A stretch of 61,619 nucleotides of DNA, taken from Actinomycetales bacterium (GTDB lineage Bacteria > Actinomycetota > Actinomycetes > S36-B12). Positions 34,924 to 42,894 of this stretch are shown piece by piece. Each line of letters starts with the position of its first letter. Within the stretch, counting starts at the first letter, position 1. Location of the stretch: contig JAGWXF010000020.1 of NCBI GenBank assembly GCA_018970025.1, positions 1-61,619 on the forward strand. Direction: 5' to 3'. The position numbers and the translations under genes were made by a program. The notes beneath the pieces are model-generated. The model was not told the DNA's origin. It saw nothing but the letters and a program-made list of their open reading frames with translations, and did no database searches.

Positions 34924-35844
34924 ATGCGCCCGCCTGAGGATCTCTACCAGGTTCACCGCGAACCCTCCGGCTCCCGGCAGCCCATCCTCGTGCATGCCTT
35001 CAGCGGATTCGTCGACGCCGGAGCGGGGGTCCGGCTGGCATCGGCGCACATCCTGCAGACCTGCGATCACGAGCTGATCGCGACCTTCGATGTGGATGAG
35101 GTGCTCGACTACCGGGCGCGACGCCCGCGGATGACCTTCGACCTCGATCACTTCTCATCGGTCGAGATCCCGTCCATCGACGTGCACGAGGTGGTCGACG
35201 GGGCGGGCAACGCCTTCCTGCTCGCGGTCGGCCCTGAGCCGGACTACCAGTGGCGCCGGTTCATCACCGCGATGGACGGGCTGGTGGAGCGCTTCGGGGT
35301 TCGGATGGCGGTCGGGCTCTCCGCCATCCCATGGCCAGCGCCGCATACCCGCCCGCTGGGCCTGACCATGCACGGGAATGCGTCCGACATCATCGCCGGC
35401 CGGGTTGCGGCAGTGGGGCAGATCGAGGTTCCCGGCCACATCGAGGCCATGCTGGAGTTCCACCTCGGCCAGCGGATTCCCTCCATCGGCATCACCGCCC
35501 AGGTCCCGCACTACCTCGTGCAGTTCGAGTACCCACAGGCCGCTCAGGCGCTGCTCAGCGGACTGGCATCGGCATGCGGTCTGCTGATCGGTTCGCAGGG
35601 CCTGGCCGAGGCGGCCGCCAGGGCTGATCAGGAGATCACCGATCAGCTGGCCGACAACGAGGAGTTCCGCGGGGTGGTCACCGCCCTGGAGATGCAGGCC
35701 GACCAGGCGGCAGCGCTTGCCAGCAGTGCAGGCGGGGAGCACCTGCCCGTGGGGGAGGTGCCGACGGGCGACGAGATCGCCGCGCAGGTCGAGCGCTTCC
35801 TGGCCGGGCTGAGCGATGACCAGGAGCAGACCAAGGAGCCGTGA
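34924..35844 (+). CDS. PAC2 family protein (proteasome-assembly-chaperone-like)
   Basis: 306 residues with the PAC2 fold signature: PILVHAFSGFVDAG near the N-terminus, DEVLDYRARRPRM, and a central GLSAIPWPAPHTRP. Actinobacterial members occur near proteasome and DNA-related genes, but their biochemical role is not settled. The C-terminal 50 residues are charged and helical. The start has TAGGCT at 34912-34917, six bases upstream (leaderless), so it need not depend on the preceding gene. Confidence 0.88.
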   Translation: MRPPEDLYQVHREPSGSRQPILVHAFSGFVDAGAGVRLASAHILQTCDHELIATFDVDEVLDYRARRPRMTFDLDHFSSVEIPSIDVHEVVDGAGNAFLLAVGPEPDYQWRRFITAMDGLVERFGVRMAVGLSAIPWPAPHTRPLGLTMHGNASDIIAGRVAAVGQIEVPGHIEAMLEFHLGQRIPSIGITAQVPHYLVQFEYPQAAQALLSGLASACGLLIGSQGLAEAAARADQEITDQLADNEEFRGVVTALEMQADQAAALASSAGGEHLPVGEVPTGDEIAAQVERFLAGLSDDQEQTKEP

Positions 35845-35848
35845 CCGG

Positions 35849-37366
35849 CTAGGTGCAGGTCTTGCCCGGCGGTGGCATCGAGCCGCTCAGGAAGTAGGCG
35901 TCGATGGCGCGGTCGATGCAGGCCGAGCCGGCGCCGTAGGCCGTATGGCCATCTCCCTCGTAGGTGAGCAGGGCGCTGGTGGGCAGCTGCCGGTGCAGCG
36001 ATGCGGCCCAGGCGTATGGCGTGGCGGGGTCATAGCGCGTGCCCACGACAAGGATGGGGGCGGTCGTGGTGCTGGAGACGGGCCCAGGCGCGTCCGGGCT
36101 GTGGCCGAACCAGGTCGAGCACGGGGCATTGCCCCAGGACATGGACTTGGCGAGCTCCGGCACGGGGGCCTTGGCCGACCAGGCGGTGGCCGCCGAGCGC
36201 AGCCCGTCGATGCCGGGGGATGCCGGGAAGTCCCAGCAGGAGATGGCGTAGAAGGCGGAATTCTGGTTGCTCGCGTACCGATCCGGGCCGATCTTGTCGC
36301 TGGCGAGGTCGGCCAGGTACTGCAGGGCTTCGCCCTGGCCCTTGCGCGCATCCTGCAGGGCTGAGCGCAGCGAGGGCCAGGACTCGGGTGAGTACATGCT
36401 GAAGAAGATCGCGGTCAGGGCCTGCGCCTGGTTCAGTGGTGTCCGACGCCCGGTCGGCAAGGGGCTGCGATCGAGCCGGGCGAGCAGGTCGTTGACCCAG
36501 CGGATCACCCCGGCCGTCGTGGGGCCTCCCGGGCAGCCGGGCTGCTGGGCGCAGTCGGCCGCGAATCGCATGAAGGCTCGCTGGAAGCCGGTCGACTGGC
36601 CCTGCGACACCTGCATGGCATCGAGGGAGGGGTCGACCGCTCCGTCCAGGACGAACCTCCCCACGCGATCGGGGAACTGCTGCGCGTACTTGGCCCCGAG
36701 GTACGTCCCGTACGAGAAGCCCAGGTAGTCGAGCCGGTCGCTGCCCAGCGCCGCCCGCAGGATGTCCATGTCGCGGACGGTGGCTTCACTCGACACCTGG
36801 CGGGCCAGGTCGCCCGACATGGCCAGGCAGCCATTGCCGATGGCGGCGGCACGCCGCATCAGCGTCTCCTGCTCGGCGCTGGTGTCGGGGGTGGTGTCCG
36901 TGAGCAGCCATGCGGTGGTCTGCTTGCCGGTCATGCACGTGATCGGTGCGGACCTCCCGACGCCTCGCGGGTCGAAGCCGACGATGTCGTACCGCGAGGC
37001 GACGCTGGGCATGATGCCCGTCGCGGCGTACTCGGTGAAGTCGGTACCGGATCCGCCGGGCCCGCCCGGGTTGATCACGATGGACCCGAGCGGGGTGCTG
37101 GCCTTGCTGCGGGCACGGGACACGGCGATGGCGAGGTCCCCGGCGGCGGGGTTGGCGTAGTCGCGGGGCACCGTGAGATCGGCGCATTGCAGGCCGCCGC
37201 ATGGCTGCCAGGCCAGGACCTGCGCGTAGTAGGGCGCGAGCGGGCCATCGACCGGATCCGCCTCGGCTGCCGAGGCCTGCTGGGCAGCCCAGGGCAGGGC
37301 TAGCATCACCACTGCGGTGCTCGCCGCGCAGGCTCGGCGGAGGGCTGGGATATCCGGCAGGCGCAT
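35849..37366 (-). CDS. Secreted alpha/beta hydrolase, tripeptidyl-aminopeptidase type (SlpD/SlpE-like)
   Basis: 505 residues from the ATG at 37366. Signal peptide about 1-32 (ends AAQQASAAEA). The catalytic Ser is in LGFSYGTYLGA, FDPRGVGRSAP is the oxyanion region, the Asp is in VVGTRYDPATPY and the His in YEGDGHTAYG; the C-terminal TAP-like domain is present. It would release N-terminal tripeptides from extracellular peptides. The upstream in-frame ATG (37384) is rejected because TACCGT sits six bases before 37366. It is divergent from oleA. Confidence 0.9.
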   Translation of the reverse strand: MRLPDIPALRRACAASTAVVMLALPWAAQQASAAEADPVDGPLAPYYAQVLAWQPCGGLQCADLTVPRDYANPAAGDLAIAVSRARSKASTPLGSIVINPGGPGGSGTDFTEYAATGIMPSVASRYDIVGFDPRGVGRSAPITCMTGKQTTAWLLTDTTPDTSAEQETLMRRAAAIGNGCLAMSGDLARQVSSEATVRDMDILRAALGSDRLDYLGFSYGTYLGAKYAQQFPDRVGRFVLDGAVDPSLDAMQVSQGQSTGFQRAFMRFAADCAQQPGCPGGPTTAGVIRWVNDLLARLDRSPLPTGRRTPLNQAQALTAIFFSMYSPESWPSLRSALQDARKGQGEALQYLADLASDKIGPDRYASNQNSAFYAISCWDFPASPGIDGLRSAATAWSAKAPVPELAKSMSWGNAPCSTWFGHSPDAPGPVSSTTTAPILVVGTRYDPATPYAWAASLHRQLPTSALLTYEGDGHTAYGAGSACIDRAIDAYFLSGSMPPPGKTCT

Positions 37367-37476
37367 GCCAGCACGGTACGTCATGCCCCCGTCGACAGGC
37401 TGACCGCGCCGCGCCGGTCAAGGCGTGGCAGGCTTGGCCACTGGGCCTGCGGGCACGAGTGGAACAGGAGAGTCCG

Positions 37477-38499
37477 ATGACGGGGAATGCCGTGTTCCAC
37501 TACCGCGATACCGCCGTCCTGGCCGTTCAGGCGGTCGAGGCGCCCATCGTGCAGACCTCAGCGGCCTTCGACGAGATCCTGGCACCCGCCTATGCCCGGC
37601 TCGGGCTTCGCCCGGGCATGCTGGAGTCCCTGGCCGGTGTCCGCGAGCGTCGCTGGTGGCCGGAGGACGTCTCCTTCGCCGATGCGGCGGCCATGGCAGG
37701 GGCCAAGGCACTGGCGAGCGCGGGGATCGACGTCGAGCGCGTCGGCCTGCTGATCGATACGTCGGTCTGCCGGGCCAACCTGGAGCCGTCCGCAGCGGTC
37801 GAGGTGCACCACCAGCTGGGCCTTCCGGCCTCGTGCCTGAACTTCGACCTCTCCAACGCCTGCCTGGGCTTCATCAACGGGATGCAGCTGGCGGCGACCA
37901 TGATCGATGCCGGCCAGGTGGAGTACGCCCTGGTGGTCGATGGCGAGGGGGCACGGCAGACGCAGCAGGCGACGATGGCCCGGCTGCTGGAGCCGACCTC
38001 GACGCGCGATGACATCCTGGCGAACTTCGCGACCCTGACCCTCGGCTCGGCCGGCACGGCGATGGTGCTGGGCCGCTCGAGCGACCATCCGGAGGGCCAT
38101 CGGTTCATCGGCGGCGTGGCACGGTCGGCGACCCAGCATCATCGGCTCTGCGTCGGGAATCTCGATGGCATGGTGACCGATTCGCGTGCCCTGCTCGATG
38201 CCGCTGTCGAGCTGGCGGTGGCCACGTGGGAAGACGCCCGGGGGCACTTCGACTGGTCCGACCTGGATGCCTACGTCATCCACCAGGTCTCGCGCATCCA
38301 CACCGAGGCGATGACCGCCGCGCTGCGGCTCGACCCGGCTAGGGTGCCGACCACCTTCCCCACCCAGGGGAACGTGGGCCCGGCGGCCGTCCCGCTGACC
38401 CTGGCGTCGATTGCGGCCGACCTGGTGCCCGGCAATCGCATCGCGTGCATGGGCATCGGCTCGGGCCTCAACGCGGCCGTCATCGAAATCGCGTGGTAG
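37477..38499 (+). CDS. oleA: OleA, 3-oxoacyl-ACP synthase III-like acyl-CoA condensing enzyme
   Basis: First enzyme of long-chain olefin synthesis: a thiolase-fold enzyme that joins two fatty acyl-CoAs head to head into a 2-alkyl-3-oxoalkanoate. 340 residues. The catalytic set is kept: Cys129 in SNACLGFING, Glu103 in NLEPS, His269 in IHQVSR and Asn299 in QGNVG; these align with Cys143, Glu117, His285 and Asn315 of Xanthomonas OleA with a constant offset. A GGAGAG precedes the ATG. The stop overlaps oleBC by seven bases, so it is translationally coupled. Confidence 0.96.
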   Translation: MTGNAVFHYRDTAVLAVQAVEAPIVQTSAAFDEILAPAYARLGLRPGMLESLAGVRERRWWPEDVSFADAAAMAGAKALASAGIDVERVGLLIDTSVCRANLEPSAAVEVHHQLGLPASCLNFDLSNACLGFINGMQLAATMIDAGQVEYALVVDGEGARQTQQATMARLLEPTSTRDDILANFATLTLGSAGTAMVLGRSSDHPEGHRFIGGVARSATQHHRLCVGNLDGMVTDSRALLDAAVELAVATWEDARGHFDWSDLDAYVIHQVSRIHTEAMTAALRLDPARVPTTFPTQGNVGPAAVPLTLASIAADLVPGNRIACMGIGSGLNAAVIEIAW

Positions 38500-41063
38500 C
38501 GCCAGCACGACTTCCGCCGCCCCTGCTTGGGCTGCAGGCGTCCTGGTCCCGGCTGATCGAGGCTCCTGACGACGACGGGACGCCCCGCACCTGGCATGTG
38601 CTCGACGCCGGTGCCGCTGAGCCGGACGTGACCCTGCTGTGCGTGCACGGCAACCCGACCTGGTCGTACCTGTGGCGGGGGCTGCTGGCGCGAGCCGGGC
38701 AGGCCGATGCGAGGTTCCGGGTCATCGCCGTGGATCAGCTGGAGATGGGCTTCTCCGAGCGCACCGGGCGCAGCCGCCGGCTGGCCGACCGTATCGACGA
38801 TCTGGGCCGGCTGACCGATGCACTGGCCCTTTCCGGGCCCGTGGTGACGGTCGCCCATGACTGGGGCGGGCCGATCAGCCTCGGCTGGGCGCAGCGTCAT
38901 CGGGCGCTGCTGGCCGGGGTGGTGCTGTGCAATACCGCCGTCCATCAGCCGGCCGGAGCGCCCGCCCCGGCGGTCATCAGAGCCGCTCGGCTGCCGGGGG
39001 TGCTGCCGCTGGTGACCGAGCGCACCCGTGCCTTCATCGCCGGCACGACCGCCCTGAGCGGTCGACGGATGGGTGCCGAGACGGCAGCGGCTTTTGCTGC
39101 GCCGTATGCCAGTGCGCGGCGCCGCGCCGGGATCAGGGCGTTCGTCGCCGATATCCCGCTGCGGACGTCGCATCCGTCGGCTGCCTGCCTGGACGAGGTC
39201 GCAGCGAGGCTGTCGGACTTCGCGGACGTGCCCGCGCTGCTGCTGTGGGGTCCCGGGGACCCGGTGTTCTCCGACCTCTACCTGCGCGACCTCCGGGCGC
39301 GGCTGCCGCATGCCGACGTCCATCGCTACGAGGGGGCCAGGCACCTGGTCACCGAGGATGCCCCGCAGGCGCTGGACGACCTGCTGGCGTGGATCCGCGC
39401 GCGGGTGCCGTTGGCTCGCGACCAACGGGTCGCTGGCGCCGAGGGGCCCGGTACGGATGGCATCGACCGTGGCCAGCGGGGGCTGCCGACGGGCCGGCGC
39501 CTGTGGCACGAACTGGAGCGCCGGGCCGCTGAGAGCCCGGAGGGCGCTGCGATCGTCTCGATGCGCACGGACGGCAGGGCATCGCAGGTGACCTGGGCGG
39601 AGTTGTTGGCGCTGGTGGACGGCCTGGCCGGCGGGCTGGCAGCGGAGGGGATCCGCCCAGGTGACCGGGTCAGCGTCCTGATCCCGCCGAGCCCTGCACT
39701 GGTGGCGGCCATCTATGCCTGCTGGCGGATCGGCGCCGCGGCGATCGTGACCGATGCTGGCCTGGGCGTCCGCGGGATGCGCCGAGCGATCCGCGGGGCG
39801 CACCCCGATCACGTGATCGCCGTCCCGGCCGGCCTGGCCCTGGCCCGCACGCTGCGCATCCCGGGTCGGCGGATCCGGGCTGGTGACCTGCCCAGGATCG
39901 CGCGGGCCAGCAGCGGGCCGCTGCCGGATCAGCCGCCTGCGGATACCGAAGCCGTGATCGCCTTCACCTCCGGTGCTACCGGTCCGGCCAAGGGCGTGGT
40001 CTACCGGCACTGGCAGGTGGAGCGCACCCGGGATGTCATCGCCCGCCACTACCAGGTGACCGAGGCCGATGCGCTGATCGCGGCATTCGCCCCATGGGCG
40101 GTGCTCGGCCCGGCACTGGGCATTGCCTCGGCGATCCCGGCGATGGACGTCACCCGGCCGCGGACCCTGCGGGCCTCGGCCCTGGCCCGGGCCGCTGCTG
40201 CGGTCGGCGGCACCCTGCTGTGGAGCTCGCCGGCCGCCCTGGCGAACGTGATCCGGACGCAGGGGGAACTGGACGATGCCGGCCGTGCGGCGCTGGCGCG
40301 GGTGCGCATCGCCATGTTCGCCGGCGCCCCGGTGCCCTCTGGCGCGCTGGCCCGGGCCGCGTCGATCTTCCCGGCCGCATCCATCCGAACCCCGTATGGC
40401 ATGACCGAGGCCCTGCCGCTGACGGACGTCACCTCGCAGGAGATCGCAGATGCTGGCCGGGGCAACGGAGTCCTCGTCGGCGCTCCGATCGCAGGGGTGG
40501 AGGTCGGCATCTGCTCGCTCGATGCGCAGGGCGACCCGACGGGGGAGCGAACGGCGCAGCCCATGGCCAGCGGGGAGATCCTGGTGCGCTGCGATCACCT
40601 GCGGGATGGCTATGACGCCCTCTGGGCCACGACGCATCGGGCCAGTGCTGACGGCTGGCATCGCACCGGGGACGTCGGCCATATCGACGCGAAGGGCCGG
40701 CTGTGGTTGGAGGGCCGGCTCGCGCACGTGATCACGACCGAGGATGGGCCGTGCACGCCCGTGGGGATCGAGCAGCGTGCGATGGAGCTTGACTGGGTCG
40801 AGGCGGCCGCGGCGGTAGGGGTCGGCCCGCCCGGCTGCCAGCAGGTGGTGGTGGTGGTGACTGGGGTCTCCGGACGGGGTCCGCTGGTCGACGTCCCGCG
40901 CACCCTGTCGCTGCGCGCCCACGTGGAGGCGGCAGGTTTACCGGCTCCCGCAGCCGTGCTGCGCCGTGACGACCTGCCGGTTGACATCCGCCATAACGCG
41001 AAGGTGGATCGCACGGCGCTTGCCCGCTGGGCCGACCGGATCCTCGCGGGGGTCGCCCGGTGA
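38493..41063 (+). CDS. oleBC: OleBC fusion: beta-lactone decarboxylase (OleB) plus beta-lactone synthetase (OleC)
   Basis: 856 residues. The N-terminal OleB part (about 1-310) is haloalkane-dehalogenase-like, with nucleophile Asp123 in VAHDWGGP and HGNPTWSYLWRG; it decarboxylates the beta-lactone to the alkene. The C-terminal OleC part (about 325-856) is an AMP-forming ligase fold with IAFTSGATGPAKGVV (near 489), RTPYGMTEALP (near 631), HRTGDVGHID and a late Lys in NAKVDR; it closes the beta-lactone using ATP. Such B-C fusions are known in actinobacteria such as Micrococcus. The GTG at 38493 is the only start compatible with overlap into oleA. GTGA overlap with oleD follows. Confidence 0.95.
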   Translation: MVAPARLPPPLLGLQASWSRLIEAPDDDGTPRTWHVLDAGAAEPDVTLLCVHGNPTWSYLWRGLLARAGQADARFRVIAVDQLEMGFSERTGRSRRLADRIDDLGRLTDALALSGPVVTVAHDWGGPISLGWAQRHRALLAGVVLCNTAVHQPAGAPAPAVIRAARLPGVLPLVTERTRAFIAGTTALSGRRMGAETAAAFAAPYASARRRAGIRAFVADIPLRTSHPSAACLDEVAARLSDFADVPALLLWGPGDPVFSDLYLRDLRARLPHADVHRYEGARHLVTEDAPQALDDLLAWIRARVPLARDQRVAGAEGPGTDGIDRGQRGLPTGRRLWHELERRAAESPEGAAIVSMRTDGRASQVTWAELLALVDGLAGGLAAEGIRPGDRVSVLIPPSPALVAAIYACWRIGAAAIVTDAGLGVRGMRRAIRGAHPDHVIAVPAGLALARTLRIPGRRIRAGDLPRIARASSGPLPDQPPADTEAVIAFTSGATGPAKGVVYRHWQVERTRDVIARHYQVTEADALIAAFAPWAVLGPALGIASAIPAMDVTRPRTLRASALARAAAAVGGTLLWSSPAALANVIRTQGELDDAGRAALARVRIAMFAGAPVPSGALARAASIFPAASIRTPYGMTEALPLTDVTSQEIADAGRGNGVLVGAPIAGVEVGICSLDAQGDPTGERTAQPMASGEILVRCDHLRDGYDALWATTHRASADGWHRTGDVGHIDAKGRLWLEGRLAHVITTEDGPCTPVGIEQRAMELDWVEAAAAVGVGPPGCQQVVVVVTGVSGRGPLVDVPRTLSLRAHVEAAGLPAPAAVLRRDDLPVDIRHNAKVDRTALARWADRILAGVAR

Positions 41064-42034
41064 CGCGCGTGCTGGTGACGGGGGCCAGCGGGATGCTCGG
41101 GGCAGGCGTGGCCCGGGCCCTGGCCCGACGAGGTGCCCAGGTGCGGGTGCTGCAGCGGCGCCCGAGCGGCCTGGGCCTGGACGAAGTCCTCGGTGACGTG
41201 GCCGACCCAGGGGTGGCGCGCTCGGCCGTGCGCAAGTGCGATGCGGTCGTGCACCTGGCGGCGAAGGTGTCGCTGGTCGGTGACGAGGACGCGTTCACCC
41301 GGGTGAATGTCGATGGCACGCGGCACCTGATCACGGCGGCCCGGGATGCGGGTGCCAGCCGGTTCGTGCAGGTGTCCTCGCCGTCAGTGGCCCATGCCGG
41401 CGCTGCCCTGGTCGGGGCGGGTGCGGGGCGAGCAGATCCCGGTCGGGCACGGGGGCCCTATGCGCGGTCCAAGGCTGCCGCCGAACTCCTGGCACTGGCG
41501 GCCGATGCCCCTGGCTTCGCGGTGGTGGCCATCCGGCCGCACCTGGTGTGGGGCCCGGGTGATGAGCAGCTCATCAGCCGTATCGTCGGCCGGGCCCGGG
41601 CCGGGCGGCTCGTGCTGATCGACGGCGGCCGGGCGCTGATCGACACGACATATATCGACAACGCCGTTGATGCCATCGTGGCCGGGCTCGACCATGCGCC
41701 CGATGACGGTGTCCACGGCCAGGCATTCGTGGTCTCCAATGGCGAGCCGCGCACGGTCGCCGAGCTGCTCACCCGCATCTCCAACGCGGCCGGCGAGCCC
41801 GGCCCCGCGCGAAGCATTGCCTTCCCGGCTGCCTCGGGCCTCGGACGCCTAGCGGAGGCCGTCTGGCGCGCGACCCGCAGGCCGGGCGAGCCCCCGATGA
41901 CGAGATTCCTCGCCGAGCAGCTTGCCACCGCGCACTGGTTCGACCAGCGGCGAACCCGCCAGGCCCTCCACTGGCGGCCGCAGGTCAGCCTGGATGAGGG
42001 ATTTCGGCGGCTCACCGCCCATCTGTCCGGCTGA
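41060..42034 (+). CDS. oleD: OleD, NADPH-dependent 2-alkyl-3-oxoalkanoate reductase
   Basis: 324-residue extended SDR that reduces the OleA product to the 2-alkyl-3-hydroxyalkanoate used by OleC. The Rossmann loop is VTGASGMLGAGVARALARRG at the N-terminus; the catalytic Tyr-Lys pair is in GPYARSKAAAE (about 133-142). The GTG start overlaps the oleBC stop by four bases. It completes the four-activity oleABCD set. The last 20 bases before residue 314 (41983-42002) recur exactly at 46233, beyond the following island. Confidence 0.95.
   Translation: MTRVLVTGASGMLGAGVARALARRGAQVRVLQRRPSGLGLDEVLGDVADPGVARSAVRKCDAVVHLAAKVSLVGDEDAFTRVNVDGTRHLITAARDAGASRFVQVSSPSVAHAGAALVGAGAGRADPGRARGPYARSKAAAELLALAADAPGFAVVAIRPHLVWGPGDEQLISRIVGRARAGRLVLIDGGRALIDTTYIDNAVDAIVAGLDHAPDDGVHGQAFVVSNGEPRTVAELLTRISNAAGEPGPARSIAFPAASGLGRLAEAVWRATRRPGEPPMTRFLAEQLATAHWFDQRRTRQALHWRPQVSLDEGFRRLTAHLSG
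41983..42002 (+). repeat. 20-bp direct repeat, left copy (within oleD)
   Basis: GGTCAGCCTGGATGAGGGAT, identical to 46233-46252 in the same orientation. In oleD it encodes VSLDEGF. The two copies bracket 4230 bases holding the transposase relic, surface protein 1 and the PGPGW gene. Confidence 0.85.
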
Positions 42035-42246
42035 TGTCCGGCAACAACGTCACGGGGCTCGCGGAAACGTCGTGCGCACAGGGGAGCACTCCCTCGTGCC
42101 CGATGTCAGTTTGCCCGCGAGAGTTTCTCCGTGCCGCAGTTGGTAACTGCCAGCGAGCTGTGGGTGGTCATCCGGTCGTGACGCTGATGCCCTTGCGGAT
42201 GTCGGTCAGGGCGGTGGGGATGGTGGCAAGAGAGATTTCTTGTGTC

Positions 42247-42634
42247 TCAGCGCCCGTTGCGGTCAGTTCCCCAGCCGATCGGCTTCTTGGTCGGGGTCAG
42301 GGAGCTGAACCGGTCGTTGACCAGCGGCCGCACGCGGTTGAGCACGCCCAGTTCCTCGGGACTTCGTACCGGTAGGAGGAGGCGGACGTGCGGACGAGGG
42401 GGGTCCGGGCTCCACGGATGCCCCTTCGTTCATGCGGTGCGGTCGAGAGCGGGCGCGGAAGATCGACTGCTCGGCGGCCCACGCGATGCCGGGCTTGTTG
42501 AAGAACTCGCTGACATTGTCGACGTCCACGCCGACGACCTCGAACCCGGTCGCCTCCAGGCCGGCGTTCAGGGCCGTCAGCACGTGCACGTGCGCGTTGG
42601 CGTACGTCACCGTGATCTCCGCCCGAGAACCCAT
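42247..42634 (-). pseudogene. Decayed DDE integrase-type transposase (internal deletion plus frameshifts)
   Basis: The frame starts like an integrase-core transposase (MGSRAEITVTYANAH) and jumps straight to the catalytic end: HVLTALNAGLEA, GVDVDNVSEFFNK (intact relatives read DSDNGSEF-N), FRARSRPHRMNEGASVE. After a frameshift it continues PLVRTSASSYRYEVP, and after another EELGVLNRVRPLVNDRFSS and LTPTKKPIGW, ending at the TGA at 42247. So the N-terminal 15 or so residues are fused to the last 110 by an internal deletion, with at least two frameshifts. It cannot make an active enzyme. Family placed by motif recognition only. Confidence 0.8.
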
Positions 42635-42740
42635 CGACAATTCGCTTCCGATAAGGCCACAGTGTCGCGGATCGCGGGCACGTCCCGTCTGTGGAACGGG
42701 AACCGTTTCGCGGGCGCTTCTCGTGAGTCTCGTCGAGCAG

Positions 42741-42771
42741 TTGACAGCGATTCGGCAGGTTGTCCTAGTAT
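42741..42771 (+). promoter_or_regulatory. Candidate strong promoter for surface protein 1
   Basis: TTGACA at 42741-42746 (perfect -35) and TAGTAT at 42766-42771 with a 19-base spacer; TATAGT at 42769 is an overlapping alternative. It points toward the gene at 42895, giving a leader of about 115 bases that holds the GGTGAG/CTCACC inverted repeat. Confidence 0.55.
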
Positions 42772-42894
42772 AGTAATGAGAGCAATTTCTAACTGGTGAG
42801 ATGTGTGGGGTTGGTGTGACTCACCTGATGAAGCGTGAGTTGGGCCATGAGCCGAGGGCTTCGTTGGGCTTGATGAGTTCTCTGGAGGGTGAGC

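Larger units (their letters stand above)
42035..42894. other. Gene-poor stretch between oleD and surface protein 1
   Basis: 860 bases without an intact gene. They hold a transposase relic on the minus strand (42247-42634), a promoter-like TTGACA/TAGTAT pair (42741-42771), and a small inverted repeat GGTGAG/CTCACC at 42795-42825 in the presumed leader of surface protein 1. Base composition is visibly lower in GC than the ole operon. From 42035 to 42246 I see nothing coding. Confidence 0.75.

Noticed and set aside
38271-40922. 883-codon open frame antisense to oleBC, and similar long antisense frames (e.g. 23041-25011 opposite kgd)
   Set aside because: Same shadow-frame composition; the opposite strand carries clear catalytic motifs throughout.
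42034-42375. 113-codon plus-strand frame downstream of oleD as a gene
   Set aside because: No ribosome site or domain, and it lies opposite the transposase relic.
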